Notes: generated from the sequence alone by a model not told the origin. A stretch of 64,000 bases of DNA from Rhynchopus euleeides (GCA_963210315.1 OY723274.1:1178001-1242000), one strand, 5' to 3'; positions 10,891-22,023 are shown, numbered from the stretch's first letter. Translations and numbers: made by a program.

Positions 10891-13349
10891 AGTAGGGGGG
10901 GGGGGAGACGTGGGCAAAATATGTACAGAATAAAGGAGAAGGAGAAGGCGGGGGTGGGGCGTAAGTCGACCTCTCCCTCCCTCCCCACGTCCCAGCCCCT
11001 CCTCCTCCTCCCCCCCCCCCCCTCCCCAAAACATTCAGAATACAGGATGGGCCTGGCTGCTAACACAGAGGTGATCTGCAGGAAACAGCGACAGTCACCT
11101 GCTGAGCGTCTGACATGCCATGTTTACATGCCAGCACGCCCGTCATGCGAGGATCGGAGAGTGCTCATGATTGAAAGATCGGGGTGGACGGGGGAGTAGT
11201 GAAATCGAATTTGAAGGGGGCACAAGAATGATCACCCTTCACTCGTTATGCAGGTTGTGTCTGAAATCCAGTGTTTTTTCCGGCCTGTGTTGTGTTGTTG
11301 TACTGTGTGGGCAATTAGGCTGTGATGGTATGCAAAAACGTTCTTTGGTTCTCATGGTGGACGGGGGGGGGGGGTGGGTGGGGTGGGTATGGCAATGAAC
11401 TGAAGAGAAAGAGAGAGAGAGAGAGATAGATAGAGATAAATAGAGAGAAGGGGGGGGGGTAGTGAACGCGAACCCGCCTTCTTTTGCTCAGCTGGTCGAC
11501 AGTTGCTCAGCAGCAGAGGCGAGAAGGGGGGACCTCCATGATCTGGGTCGAATCAAAAAGGGGGGGTAGTGAAATAGAAGTAGAAGGGGGGGGGGGGGGG
11601 GTAGGGGTGGGTATACCCCCCCCTATACGCGTGAGAAAATAACATTTTTCGGGAACACCAAAAAGTACCTCAGAAAGCCAGGTAAAGGGTGCCAATGTGC
11701 CCAGATCGTCCCAAAAGTGTTTTGTGGTGGTGATTTCACCACCAGATCAACCTCAGTGCTGATATTTTGGCATTCTAAAAAATTTGCCCATCGGTGGTTC
11801 CTACGGTGCCCCCCGGATAGGCACTGCACACTCACTCACACCCATTCACATGGCTAGTGCCACCCCACAAGCCTGTTACCAAGAAAATATCACCCTCGGG
11901 AACCAGCTCGCGCAGACTGTAGAACGAGGCTACTCCCGCATGCCAGATTCTATAGCAATCGACACTCTTCTCCATGACGACATGCTGCCTGTGTTGAGCG
12001 CCGCACTGTGCACAGTTGAACTCAGTCACTTCTGAAACTCATCTTCGCGAAGAACTGGGCGCTCCTGGTGAGATATTAGCAGCTGAGGCGCAATCATTTC
12101 GATAGACTCAAGGCACGCCTCCAAACCCTCACGAAATTCAAAGTCCAAACACCTGCCTGCCAGCATGGGAACCAATGCCTGGCTGCGCACACTGCAGCAC
12201 TGTCAACAGCAGGAATGCACAGACACGCAGCAGGTGAACTGAGTTACTATGCACAAATTTGCTGAATTCGAAGCAAATGACGAGGAGGCTTTTGCAAACC
12301 ACCCGAATCGATGGAAGTCATTCCTGTGACACCTGGCTCTGTTGAGGGGCGTGATGGACGAATTGCCCATCAGGCGAGGCACAGGCGCGCCCTGAAGCGC
12401 AATCGTATTGACGAGCTTCGGGTGCTCTGTGAAAAAAATATACTGGCTGTGAATACCGACATCCATCTGATTTTTCAGCAGGGCTCCACGCAGGATAACA
12501 AGACCATACAGGCCCATACCTGTCGGGATATGCACATCGAGATCAATCCATACAGGCAATCTGTGCCTATCCAGGCCTGTACAGGCCAAGGCACGCCTAT
12601 ACGTGCATGTAATTCGCGCAAAAATCCCGGGTATGCCCTTCACAAGTCCTGGGTAAGACGTTAAACTGCCTGGGGGGGCCGTCCCCGGACCATGACGGGT
12701 GCCTGCACCAGGAGTCTAGCACGGCCGTGGTCCAGGGCATGACCGAAAACTGCTTGGGTACCGAGGCTCCCCAGACCAGGAAGGGTGGAGACACCTGGAG
12801 TCTAAATAGTCACACCACGTCAGGCCAGACCTTCGCATTGCACTCCGCGAAGACTGCCACACAGCCGCGGGGCAGGTGTGCAGCCTGTGGAAAACCTCGT
12901 ACAGAAAAGGGTCGGCGACCGCCCGCCCCCAGTCTGAGAGGCATCAGCCGAATCTCGGTGGAGGCGGGCACAAAACAAAAGGGAGAGTCGTCACTGTGCA
13001 TATCAGCACGGTCCCGCCCTCTGTGCCAGACCAACACACCACCAAAGGAAAAGAGGAAGAGGCGACGTAAGGCAATGCCTCCGTGCGGCCAGGAGAACAC
13101 GAAATAGCGACCCCCTCAACGGGGAATGCTACGAGCACGGCCAAAAATCGTTCAAATCGTTCAAAATCAGTGGGACAGGGGCACAATCGTCGAAACTCGT
13201 GTCCGGGCAATTTCCGACACCCCCTTCACCACGCCTACCCCGTATTGTGCCAGCAAAAGGGCGTGTCCAGCAAACAGAGGTGGGCCTACGGTACCACCAG
13301 GAACCACCGGTGGGCAAATTTTCCGGAACCCCAAAAAACACCCCATAAG
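10891..13349. other. No gene recognised; poly-G tracts and weak inverted repeat
   Basis: Contains G runs at about 11366-11376, 11449-11458 and 11586-11600, a GA/GATA-rich microsatellite at 11403-11450, and a C-rich run near 11010-11022. A roughly 45-bp imperfect inverted pair (11783-11830 and 13280-13330, sharing AAATTTGCCCA.CGGTGGTTCC) may mark a 1.5-kb element. Short frames have no recognisable product. Confidence 0.4.
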
Positions 13350-15036
13350 GCATAGTGTCATAACGGCCGTCATGGAGGGAGTGGATTTTCTGAGAATTCA
13401 CTACCTCAGTTCCCGCTACCGAAATATAAAAACGGCCGTTTTCATGTTTTGTTGGCGAAAAAACGGCCGTTTTTTTCCCCCTCCTATTTTCCTTTGGAGA
13501 TTCGCCTCCTGCTTACCGTACCGAGCTGAGGAAACACACTTGACAACTCCCTGTTGCCTGCACATGTCATTGGGCACTGCGATTCTCTGTCGACTGTACA
13601 AAGAAAAATGGCTTCCGCCCTGCCTGTCGCTCGACAAGCAGCAGACACCCGAGAGCAGAGAGGAGTGTAGCAGCCCGGTTCGCCCCCGGGTTGTCCCAGA
13701 AATCCAGCACACCCTCGGAACGTGGTGGCCTAGTCGTAGATCACCCAGGCCCTGCTCGTGACCTCCCCGAAACAGAGGGGAGGTGGCACCGGAGTTCTGA
13801 CACCCCTACGACTCATGCGGCCGTACGCGCTCGGGCACAGACGGCGGACCGCAAACCAGAAGGACTTCCCTGATTCCGTGCCGTCCCACCTCCTGCGCAT
13901 GCGGTCGCCAGCCCAGGCCAGCTCCCCTGCCAGGGGCACTGGGGGGTCGTACTTCCCCACCTCAGACACTTTCTCGATGACATTCTCAATGTCGGTGTAC
14001 ACTGCGTCGACAGGGGCACGCCGTTGGCACACCCAGCTGCGCATCGCAGTACTTCTGGAGCAGCGATGCGAGGGGTGCCGTCAGGCGGACGGCGGCCTGC
14101 AGGTGGGACTCGAGCCCAGCGATTTCGTGGGCATCTCTGCCAACCGCAGAAGCGACGCACACGTAGCAGGGCCGCTGTCCTGCAGCGGGCCCGGAAGATT
14201 GATAAATGCCCGGGGACGTGGTGCAAGGTGCAGACCCACTCAAGCGGTGCAGGTAGTGTGTGTCGGAGAGAAGCGGGATCGCACGGCCGGTGGTGCCGTC
14301 TTGCTCGCCTGCTTCTCCCTCTCAGCTGCGTCAGAGATGTGGCACAGCACATCCTTCAGCGCCAGTGCGGTCGTGAACCCATCCAGCTGGTGCTGCATAT
14401 TGCCCGGGATGATCGCCCGTGCCTTCGGGAATAAATCAGCGAAGGCGGTGTCCTTCTCATCTGGGGTGCTGTCGCCGAGATCAAGGGAAAGCTCTGTCGG
14501 AAGAACCCTGATGCCAGTGAGCGACACCTGCCCACCTCTGCCTGCACGGTCATCCACGACACACGTGCCTAGATTGGCCGCAACCATGTTCAGCCCCTCC
14601 TCGGGACACACTTCTTGACAGCATCATGCACCATGCCAGCCGGTGATGTGGTGAACAACGCACCCCGGGCGATCCGAAGTTGCAAGCCTGCCACTGAGGG
14701 TATCGCACTCCGACAGCGCCAGCTGTTTCCCTGGCTCTGCACTTTCAACGCTGCGTTCTTCTTCTTCTTGATATGGCGCGGTCCGTCAAAGTGGTCCACG
14801 AAGTCTGAACTCTTCGCATCATACTTGAAGGCGCGCTCACAATGCTTGCTGCAGGGTATCCCTTGCAGTGGGGAGGCACTCCTGGTGGTGGGATCTCGCC
14901 TGCTGACCCACGCCCCATACAAAATTCCCAGGTAAAAAAAACGGCCGTTTTTTAAAATGCTGAAAATCAGCGGCCGTTTTTGCAAGTCCACGAAATACAA
15001 GGGATTTTTTAAAACGGCCGCTATGCAACCATGATA
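13350..15036. mobile_element. Decayed hAT-like DNA transposon
   Basis: Both ends carry several copies of the palindromic core ACGGCCGT: near 13362, 13432 and 13464 on the left, and 14941, 14980 and 15013 on the right. The outermost copies sit in an imperfect inverted repeat (CATAGTGTCATAACGGCCG against CATGGTTGCATAGCGGCCG). Such subterminal palindromes are typical transposase-binding arrays. Between them lies a degraded minus-strand transposase-like gene. The exact termini are uncertain by tens of bases. Confidence 0.6.
13730..14900 (-). pseudogene. hAT-like transposase remnant
   Basis: Reading on the minus strand, a Cys/His cluster (about 14855-14770, with CSKHCERAFKYDAKSSDF then HF and RH) looks like the BED/C2H2-type finger that opens hAT-like transposases. 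The frame then breaks near 14590-14611: KKCVP ends in one frame and EEGLNMVAANLG continues in another. Coding character continues to 14240 (LGDSTPDEKDTAFADL). A third segment at 14044-13730 contains SFWFAVRRLCPSAYGRMSRR, comparable to the C-terminal W-x-P-LA region of hAT proteins. The breaks could be frameshifts or unrecognised introns. Family assignment is inferred from weak motif resemblance. Confidence 0.5.
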
Positions 15037-15801
15037 AGGCCCCACAAATGGTGTTGGTGGCCTCAGGATATCATTCTGGCACCCTTTGGGGTCGGTGCGT
15101 GTGTCAGGTAGGGGCTGAGAGGTGTTTAGAGCGTGTCCTGAAAATACCCATTTTCTCACAGGGGTATACCCACCCCTAGGGGGGGGGGGGGGTGAACACG
15201 GAGAGCCGCAGTAACGACAAGCCGTGCTGTTTGTTACAAAAAAAACCCCCCAGAAAGATCTGGCATTCACCGAAGAATGACACAAGGAATACGGCACACG
15301 CGGTAAGTTCAGCTCTTGATACACACAGCCCACACCCAACAATATCTTCCGAAGCAGCTCTCCTATGAGACGGGAGGGGTGGGAAGGTGGAGGGGGGGGT
15401 ATGATTACCCCCTCGGAAACAACCCTGGCATGCCACTTCGCATTGCACCAAGGCTCCCCCTCCCCCTCCCCCTCCCTGGGCGACGAAGTCGAAAAATAAT
15501 ACACAGAGCCGACCTCCGTTCACTCACTACGCAGGTAGACGGCGAGGCGGGGTGGGGGGGTTTGATCGTCGAGAGTGAATGAAAAAGCAAGCCTCCCTGT
15601 AGACTGTGAGGGGGGGAGGGGGAGCCAGTCTCCCCCATACACCTGGCCCATGAGGCTTGGGATGAGTTACCAGGCGCACAACACAAACTGATGATCACCC
15701 CCTGCCCGCCCGGCCCGCCCCTCTCTATTGCGGGCTGCTGTGCCATGGGGTTCACGGTTTGCAGCCACGCAGTGCTGTGGAGAGGGAGGGGGGGGTAGGG
15801 G
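15037..15801. other. Intergenic; poly-G tracts
   Basis: G runs at 15180-15192, about 15394-15402, 15552-15560 and 15784-15797. Next to the run at 15552 is the recurrent motif TTGATCGTCGAGAGTGAATG, also found at 18873, 37872 and 37925. No gene recognised. Confidence 0.5.
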
Positions 15802-18714
15802 TCATTCAGCAGGGTACTCTGCAGTGCGCAGGGGGAGCGTCGGGGAGAGGTCGGTGCCCGAGAGCCCGTTGGGGGTCTTCATCTTCCGCACGCCGGTGAA
15901 GATCTTTGTGACAGAGAGCACTTCGGACAACGGATACTCCACAAGCATCCACAGCAGGAATGAGGTAAACATGGACAGCACCGCCGCAGCGCATGTGTCC
16001 CACACCAGTGCGAACTCGGAGAAGCGCATACTGCCGTTGCCGACGTAGCGATAGGACATCATCAGGATCGGGTGCACAAGGTACAGCCCATATGTCAGCT
16101 TGCCGGTAGGGGAGAACACAGGGTGTGACAGGAATCTGAGGATGCAGCCCCCGTGCCCCAGCCCCATCGTGACGCACACAATGGCCAGCGAGAGGCCCCA
16201 CCCAAAGTGGACGAGGGCGGATGTGTTGCGGTGCACCTCCTCCCCCCAAGCCTCCCCCTCGTCTTCATCCACCTCGCGGTAGTGGAGGACGATGCCGACA
16301 GCCAGCCCCAGGCAGATGGCGAAGGCATTTGCTGCGTAGAGCACCACCTTCCCTGCGGTGGGTGAGAGGAATGATGTGCTGACTCGCCAGTCGTCGACGT
16401 CCTCCAGCTCCAACAGCCCGTGGACAGGTCCCGGTGCTGTGCGGGCCTCGGGCTGGTCCCCGTTGTGGCTGCGGTTGGCATCGGTGTTGAGGTTGTTTCC
16501 GTCGCTGGGTATTTCAGAGCTCTTGCGGGTCAGCACCTCCTCCATCTCGTCGCCCAGAGGGTTGTCGCTGTTGTCCCTGGTGGTGGAGAGCACGCGTGCC
16601 AGCCAGCGCCGCAGCGACAGGGCAAACCCGAAGTAGCGCTCCCCGTCAGCCTTGCGCTTCTCCAGAAGCACCTCGAGCACAACGGCACCCAGGATTCCGT
16701 AGAGGTAGGGAGAGGCACGCATCCACGGCCTGACGTAGCTCTCGTTCATCCGCGTCAAGTTCTGTGTCTTCGTCAGGGTGATCTCGGTAATCAGCAGCAG
16801 AAGACCAGGCACCATCAGCAGGATGCGGTTCGCTGACGCCCAATCGTACCCTGAGTTCTTTGCGATCGCAAACGGGAGCACGACGAAGGGGTGCATGAGG
16901 GCCAGATGAAAGTCGGTGGAGAGATACCACATCCATCCGTAGCATGAGTCATTCGGCCAGTGGTATAGGTCACTGATCAGCAGCAGCTGCTGCCACCAGT
17001 TCTCTTGGCATGGCTTGGAGGTCACGGCGCGCAGGTTTGCCGTCCAGAAGGGCCCCCTTCCCAGGATGGGCTGGAGGTGCAGGCCTGCCATCATCACGAA
17101 CATCATGAGGGGCACGATGCGCAGGTAGCGCTGCACATACCCCATCAGCACAAAGCGGGCTGTTGTGAAGGGGTTCCGGAAGTGCTTTTTGTTCCCATCC
17201 TTGTAGACCATGCGGCATGTGATGACCGTCGCGAGGAAGCCACTCAAGAAGAAGAAGGTGTCAACGGCAGTCCCGCCAAGCCCGTAGACCGGAAAATTAT
17301 AGAAATTGTCCATGACATTGTTGCCCTTGTAGCGGTTCGACACACCGCCGCTCAGGAAGGTGTAGATGTAGGTATGCGCGAAAAGGATCGTGAGCATCGC
17401 TGCTGTTCGAAAGGAATCCAGGAAGGCAAGGTGGTCACCCCGGTACTTCATCAACTCTGCCGTGCTCCGCTGGGCACTCCAGCACTGAATGAACGGGAGC
17501 TTGCGCACAGGTGAGAGGAGCGTGGCGACACACCACAGCGTGACTAGCACCAACGATATCACAATCATTGTGATGGCAGGCCATGTATACTTCGTATCAG
17601 TGTAGCTGTTGTTCCCCCCGTCAATGTGGCTGAAGTCATCCTCACAATAACCGTTTATGGCCCCTTGGTACATGCCTGCGCTGCGAACACGCATGAAATC
17701 AATAAGGTGGTTGAATGTGCAGTCACGGGGGACGCACAGGGAAGCATGTCCATCAAAGACACCCACGTTGCAGAACCGCCCACCAAGCTGCTTATCCATG
17801 TGATCGAGCTGCTCGCAGCCACCTGGGTTCCCGACGTACCCACCCTTAATCATGTTGTCCTCTCCCACTTGGAAGGTGGCGCGGTAGGACATGTCCGACA
17901 GACCCGACAGGTACTGGTAGCGCTCGTCAAACATCAATGGCCGGCACTTTGTGGCATTCCCAAGGCTTTCTGCACAGTTGCCGCACATGTTCGGGCACAG
18001 GAAGACGGTGGACTGCTGCGTCTCTGATGAGGTGCCTTTACAGCCGAGAGAGACCCCCAGTTGGCCGCAAAGTGGACTGTCCCCGCACAGCACCATACGG
18101 TCCACAGCTTTGACCTCGAGACAGGTCCCACAGGTTGCGGGACACAGCTCGTAGACCTGTGAGGTGGAGAAGGTGGTGACCCCGGCACACCCGACCTCCT
18201 CCTGGAGTGATCTGCAGCTGCGCCCGTTGCGCGCGACAATCGCGTTAACGTCGTTCTGGCAATTAGCCGCAGGGTTGGCAGTCGGGAGCACGGGGCAGTT
18301 GTCGCATGACTTTTTACAGATGGAGGAGATGCTTCGTGAGGTTGACCCGTGCGAAACGACGGTGATGCAGCCCTGCCCCACGAACACGTCATCACAGCGG
18401 GCGTCGTCAACACAAGCCTCTGTCTGTCGATAATATTCCTTCTGCATACTGCACGAGAAAACATTTGTTGCATGCATCAGCCCGGAACAGCTGAGAGGGC
18501 ACACACGCCCCACGGTGAAAGACTGGGGTGCAGATATATTCAGGGCTGTCAGCGGCAAGTCACAGAACCCGCTGCGCTCGGCAGAAGCACACGAAAGCCC
18601 TGCAGCTGACATCCAACCTGCAACGTCATCGGCGCACGGCGGCATCGCTGTAGCAGACACCCAGGCTGCAAGCCCCAAGAGGAGCACCAGCCCCGGCGAA
18701 GCCGCACAGCCCAT
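15802..18714 (-). CDS. Acyltransferase-3 family membrane protein (NRF-6-like) with Cys-rich ectodomain
   Basis: A single frame gives 970 aa from the Met at 18714. That Met was chosen over the more upstream frame start at 18912 because it opens a clear signal peptide (Leu-rich segment, residues about 7-22). Residues about 25-265 carry many regularly spaced Cys pairs (for example CPATCGTC, CPNMCGNC), suggesting disulphide-bonded secreted modules. Next comes a region like the NRF domain of nose-resistant-to-fluoxetine proteins (GGYVGNPGGCEQLDHMD, CVPRDC). After a first membrane helix, the acyltransferase-3 domain starts near residue 425 with FLDSFRTAAMLTILFAH, the R-x10-H motif of the family, followed by about ten hydrophobic segments. 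A charged, probably cytosolic loop lies at about 700-790. The family transfers acyl groups at membranes; the substrate is unknown. The gene looks intact and intronless. Confidence 0.85.
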   Translation of the reverse strand: MGCAASPGLVLLLGLAAWVSATAMPPCADDVAGWMSAAGLSCASAERSGFCDLPLTALNISAPQSFTVGRVCPLSCSGLMHATNVFSCSMQKEYYRQTEACVDDARCDDVFVGQGCITVVSHGSTSRSISSICKKSCDNCPVLPTANPAANCQNDVNAIVARNGRSCRSLQEEVGCAGVTTFSTSQVYELCPATCGTCLEVKAVDRMVLCGDSPLCGQLGVSLGCKGTSSETQQSTVFLCPNMCGNCAESLGNATKCRPLMFDERYQYLSGLSDMSYRATFQVGEDNMIKGGYVGNPGGCEQLDHMDKQLGGRFCNVGVFDGHASLCVPRDCTFNHLIDFMRVRSAGMYQGAINGYCEDDFSHIDGGNNSYTDTKYTWPAITMIVISLVLVTLWCVATLLSPVRKLPFIQCWSAQRSTAELMKYRGDHLAFLDSFRTAAMLTILFAHTYIYTFLSGGVSNRYKGNNVMDNFYNFPVYGLGGTAVDTFFFLSGFLATVITCRMVYKDGNKKHFRNPFTTARFVLMGYVQRYLRIVPLMMFVMMAGLHLQPILGRGPFWTANLRAVTSKPCQENWWQQLLLISDLYHWPNDSCYGWMWYLSTDFHLALMHPFVVLPFAIAKNSGYDWASANRILLMVPGLLLLITEITLTKTQNLTRMNESYVRPWMRASPYLYGILGAVVLEVLLEKRKADGERYFGFALSLRRWLARVLSTTRDNSDNPLGDEMEEVLTRKSSEIPSDGNNLNTDANRSHNGDQPEARTAPGPVHGLLELEDVDDWRVSTSFLSPTAGKVVLYAANAFAICLGLAVGIVLHYREVDEDEGEAWGEEVHRNTSALVHFGWGLSLAIVCVTMGLGHGGCILRFLSHPVFSPTGKLTYGLYLVHPILMMSYRYVGNGSMRFSEFALVWDTCAAAVLSMFTSFLLWMLVEYPLSEVLSVTKIFTGVRKMKTPNGLSGTDLSPTLPLRTAEYPAE

Positions 18715-19653
18715 AGCAGCAGGAGGACTGCAGGGCGGGGAGTGAAGCAACAAGATCCCTGTGTCGGGCCTCGGGCAGGGGGGTGTGTATAGGTGCAGCC
18801 TTGAAAGTGGAGTGTGTGTGAGTTGCGAGTGGGTTGTGTGACTGTCGACCTCCTGGAGGGGGGGGGGGGGGGTTATCGTCGAGAGTGAATGGGAAAGTAA
18901 GTCTCCCAGCACCTTCCTGCAATGTTAGTCCTTTTTGCAGTCACTACACCAGATATGTTGTACAAGGCAGATCAATGCACAATGGGAGGCGGGTGGCGGA
19001 GGTCTTCAGAAGGCACCCTCGAGGCAGTCACTCTCAATAGTCTCAGTGTCGCATGTTGAAACCGTACGTACGGAAAATCGTACTCCTTTCGCTTTATGAT
19101 AGACACCCTGTCTAGCAACTGTGGGAGAACAGCAGTTCCGGACTACTTTTTGTTGAGCGCACACGTTTCGCCTAACAAAAACATCCTACGGAAAGCCGTA
19201 TGTTCCTTATGTGGAGCATAACCCCTGGTTGAAATGGAACCCAGCAGACATGGCATTCAAAAAAAACTTGAGTTGCGCTCTTTGTTTGTACGAACGGCTG
19301 TTGTTTGTGACAGGGGCGCAGGGAGGCAGACCCTCCGCTGGAGATTTGTGATGCGATCGGGCGTAGAGAATGATGGGGTGCGGTGCGGTGTGGGTCGGGA
19401 GGGGTGGTGAAGGCCCTCACTGCTTTTGGAATGGAACACTCAGGTCGGATCACGGCACCACCCCACACCCACCTCTCGCCACCTGCCACCCCCTGGCACA
19501 ACACACGCCTGCCTCCAAACAGAGAACAACGGGTCAGGTCCTGCAGTGTTGCGAGGCCAGAAAGGAAGAGAGTGCAGAACACAACAAATACGCAAGCAGG
19601 TGCAACACGACGGCAAACACGAAGGCAAGAAACAGGGTGACGAGACACTGCAC
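18715..19653. other. Intergenic region between acyltransferase and WD40 genes
   Basis: Contains a poly-G run (about 18858-18871) followed by a repeat block, 18873-18952 (TCGTCGAGAGTGAATG through TTAGTCCTTTTTGCAGTCAC), which recurs at 37925-38010. A second dispersed motif at 19270-19297 (GAGTTGCG, CTCTTTGTTTGTACGAACGG) recurs at 28265 and 29345. It should include the acyltransferase promoter and the WD40 gene 3' UTR; no signals were identified. Confidence 0.5.
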
Positions 19654-20799
19654 TCAGGGTGAAACGGAAGACACAGCACACACAGAGACTGAAGTTTTGT
19701 TGTTCGTGGGTGTGAAGACCCACCTCCCGCAGAGGCTGAGTGCAAGACCAAGACCCTTTGAGTCCACCTCCCCCAGAAACTCAGCTGTGCTGAGGCGGTA
19801 CAGTGCGGCGGTGGGGCAGGTTGTCACTGCAACAACATCACCTGGCTGTGACACAGCAAGTGAGTCGGAGGGAGAGTCGCGCAGTAGTACAGTACGCAGG
19901 CAGCTGAGGGAGGTTGTGCACCACACCTTGAGTGACTCGTCCTCAGAGCACGACACCAGGTGCTGCTCGTCCTGAGTCAGGACGATGCCCAGCACCCAAT
20001 CAGTGTGCCCCTCCAGGGTGTGTGCGTGTGTGAGGGTGCTGATGTCCCACACACGGATGGTCTTGTCATCTGACCCGCTGAAGATCCTCGTGCCCGACAC
20101 GGCAATGCTGTCAACAGCACCGCGGTGACCCTCCAGCACTGTGGCGCTCGGTGTGCCCTTCAAGTCCCACACACGCACTTTGCCTGAATCGTCTCCGGAC
20201 ACCAGAAGTCCGCAGTCCGTCCACGCTGCACTGTACACGATGGTGTTGTGGTGCAGCATGCACACCTCCTCCCAAGTTGATGTCAGCCACACGCAGATGG
20301 TGCCGTCCTCAGAGCTCGTTGCCAACCACGTCCCACAGACAGAGATTGCTGTGCAAAGAATAGACTGGTTGCCGTGTGTTAAGTCCGCCACTACATCAGC
20401 GGTGGTGGTGTCAAACACAGTGATGTGTCCGTTGCGGTAACCCACAGCACACAGCGTCCCACACCTCGACAGTGCGATGCGGTATATCTCGCCGCCATGG
20501 GTCGATGAGTAGACTGCGGGAGCCTTGAGGTTGGGCCAGCGTGGGACGAGCTGGACAGCACCCCCGTCCTCCAGACCCGTGTCGGCAACACGCTGTGCAT
20601 CGACCAGCTCCTCCTCACACCCTTCGATGTGTGCTGCGACGTAGTCAGCCTCACGGATTGGGTTGATAGAACCCGGGAACATCTCGTTGAGCGCATCCGC
20701 CTTCAGCCCGACCACGGTCCCGCCTTCCGGAACACCGACGACACAGCTGTCACCGGTCCCACTGTGACGCACAGTCACGTCCATGTTTGCCTTGCACAC
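19654..20799 (-). CDS. WD40-repeat protein with ubiquitin-like N-terminus
   Basis: 381 aa; a second in-frame Met six codons in (20784) is an equally plausible start. Residues about 6-86 resemble a ubiquitin-like beta-grasp fold, ending in LEDGGAVQLVPR. Residues about 95-381 form WD40 blades with recognisable strand-end motifs VFDTTT, VWLTST, VWDLKG, VWDIST and VWCTTS, and GH-type turns (LEGHRGAV, LEGHTDWV); this is enough for one seven-bladed propeller. Such proteins are interaction scaffolds; no enzymatic role is visible. The frame is uninterrupted. It is on the same strand as the acyltransferase, 940 bp upstream of it. Confidence 0.85.
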   Translation of the reverse strand: MCKANMDVTVRHSGTGDSCVVGVPEGGTVVGLKADALNEMFPGSINPIREADYVAAHIEGCEEELVDAQRVADTGLEDGGAVQLVPRWPNLKAPAVYSSTHGGEIYRIALSRCGTLCAVGYRNGHITVFDTTTADVVADLTHGNQSILCTAISVCGTWLATSSEDGTICVWLTSTWEEVCMLHHNTIVYSAAWTDCGLLVSGDDSGKVRVWDLKGTPSATVLEGHRGAVDSIAVSGTRIFSGSDDKTIRVWDISTLTHAHTLEGHTDWVLGIVLTQDEQHLVSCSEDESLKVWCTTSLSCLRTVLLRDSPSDSLAVSQPGDVVAVTTCPTAALYRLSTAEFLGEVDSKGLGLALSLCGRWVFTPTNNKTSVSVCAVSSVSP

Positions 20800-20988
20800 T
20801 CACGGAGGGGGGCGACTGGGAGCGGGGAGTGACCTGACCAGGCTTGGGCAGAGGAAGTCACACCAGCAGTATGTGTTGGCAGGCTTGCTGGAGGGTGTGG
20901 CGGTGTGTGCGGTGTGCGATGGTGGGGCTGGGGATCAAAGACAGGCTGCTTCAAACTCGACAAAATAGTGCGAGCCCTTCCCCGGTCT

Positions 20989-21297
20989 GTGTGCGGGGGG
21001 GCTGTAGAGATCTGGGTCGACAATACGACCGTGGCAGCTGTTGTGCGCAAGCGGCTGTGTGCCGCCTGCAATCTTATTAACAAGTCCGTCCTGGAGGCGG
21101 TAGAATACCTCACAGCCCTCCAGGTTTTGTCTTTTTCCGTTGGATACGTCCACACCTCTGCCAATCCGGCAGATCTCCCTTCCCGTATCCCCCCCTCTTG
21201 CATTTCTTCTCCCGTAACCCGGGACCAGGTTTCACTTGCGGTGCGGCGCTTCTTCACTCGCGGTGGGGCAGGCGGAGACCTCGCCTCAACAGCCTGA
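20989..21297 (+). pseudogene. RNase H C-terminal fragment of a YR-type retrotransposon
   Basis: The plus frame reads VEIWVDNTTVAAVVRK then VGYVHTSANPADLPSR. This matches the end of the RNase H domains at 59645 (KWYLDNTAVIGAL, YIKSRDNPADKPSR) and 29428 (ILFSDNQAVIGAI, TCENIADQYTR). No reverse-transcriptase core precedes it, so it is a 5'-truncated remnant. It starts about 190 bp from the WD40 start codon on the opposite strand. Confidence 0.7.
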
Positions 21298-21459
21298 ATT
21301 GGCGGTTGTCGCGGGATCTCTTAACCCCTTCGCGTTGCAAGTGAGGAAAAGCTGAACCGGAAGTCCCCCTTCCCCCTTCCCATCAACACCCCCACTACCC
21401 ATTGCCTTTGCCTTTCTTGTCGTTGCGCGCACACACCACCAGGAGGAGCGCCGTGTAGG

Positions 21460-22018
21460 CCTCCTCCAAGTTGTCGGTTGCCTGCTTGGTCCAGAGGATG
21501 AACCTCTGCCGCAACCCCGACGGCTTCTCCTCCATCACAGTGAAGGGCACGCACAGGGAGGGGCCCGGGCCCGACGCAGGCCCAGCCACTCCGTTCTCCA
21601 CCAGCAGCTCCGCATGCTTCTGTTGTAGATGCGAGGGGCGGGAGCGCCCCTCAGAGGGAGAAGGTGTAGAAGTGCCCGGCGGGGGTGCATCAGGGAACGT
21701 CAGCCGCCACACCTCGTCGAACCTGCGCCTCACAGTGGCGGTCATCCTCGCCCGCAGCGCCTCGACGTCCATCTCCGCCACAGAAGACACATGCAGTGGC
21801 GCACGGCGCTCTTCCTCCGTTGCCGGCAGCCTCGACTGGTGCGCACGCCCCGTCATCGAGTGCAGCCCCCGCTGCTTGCGGCAAAAGGACTCAGGGTCGG
21901 CCATCACAGATGCCGTGTCACCTCCTGCGTCCACAGCGCCCTCGCCATCTCCGTGGGGCACCCCCCGTAGCGGATGGTGGTGCTGGAGAGGCCGCTCTCG
22001 CCGTGGTGCTTCGCGCAA
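21460..22018 (-). pseudogene. YR/RT junction fragment of the 53-56 kb retrotransposon family
   Basis: Nearly identical at protein level to the element at 55250-55790 but on the minus strand. It covers the end of the tyrosine recombinase (including the Tyr region, TIRYGG) and the first about 140 residues of RT (MADPESFCRKQRG to LRQRFILWTKQA). Similarity stops after DNLEEAYTA at about 21460. With 20989-21297 it forms a tail-to-tail pair of fragments from one family. Confidence 0.8.
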
Positions 22019-22023
22019 GGTGA

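Noticed and set aside
19172..19723. 183-codon minus frame after the WD40 gene
   Set aside because: It overlaps the WD40 3' end and a dispersed repeat; Cys/Val-rich with no domain, so likely 3' UTR shadow.
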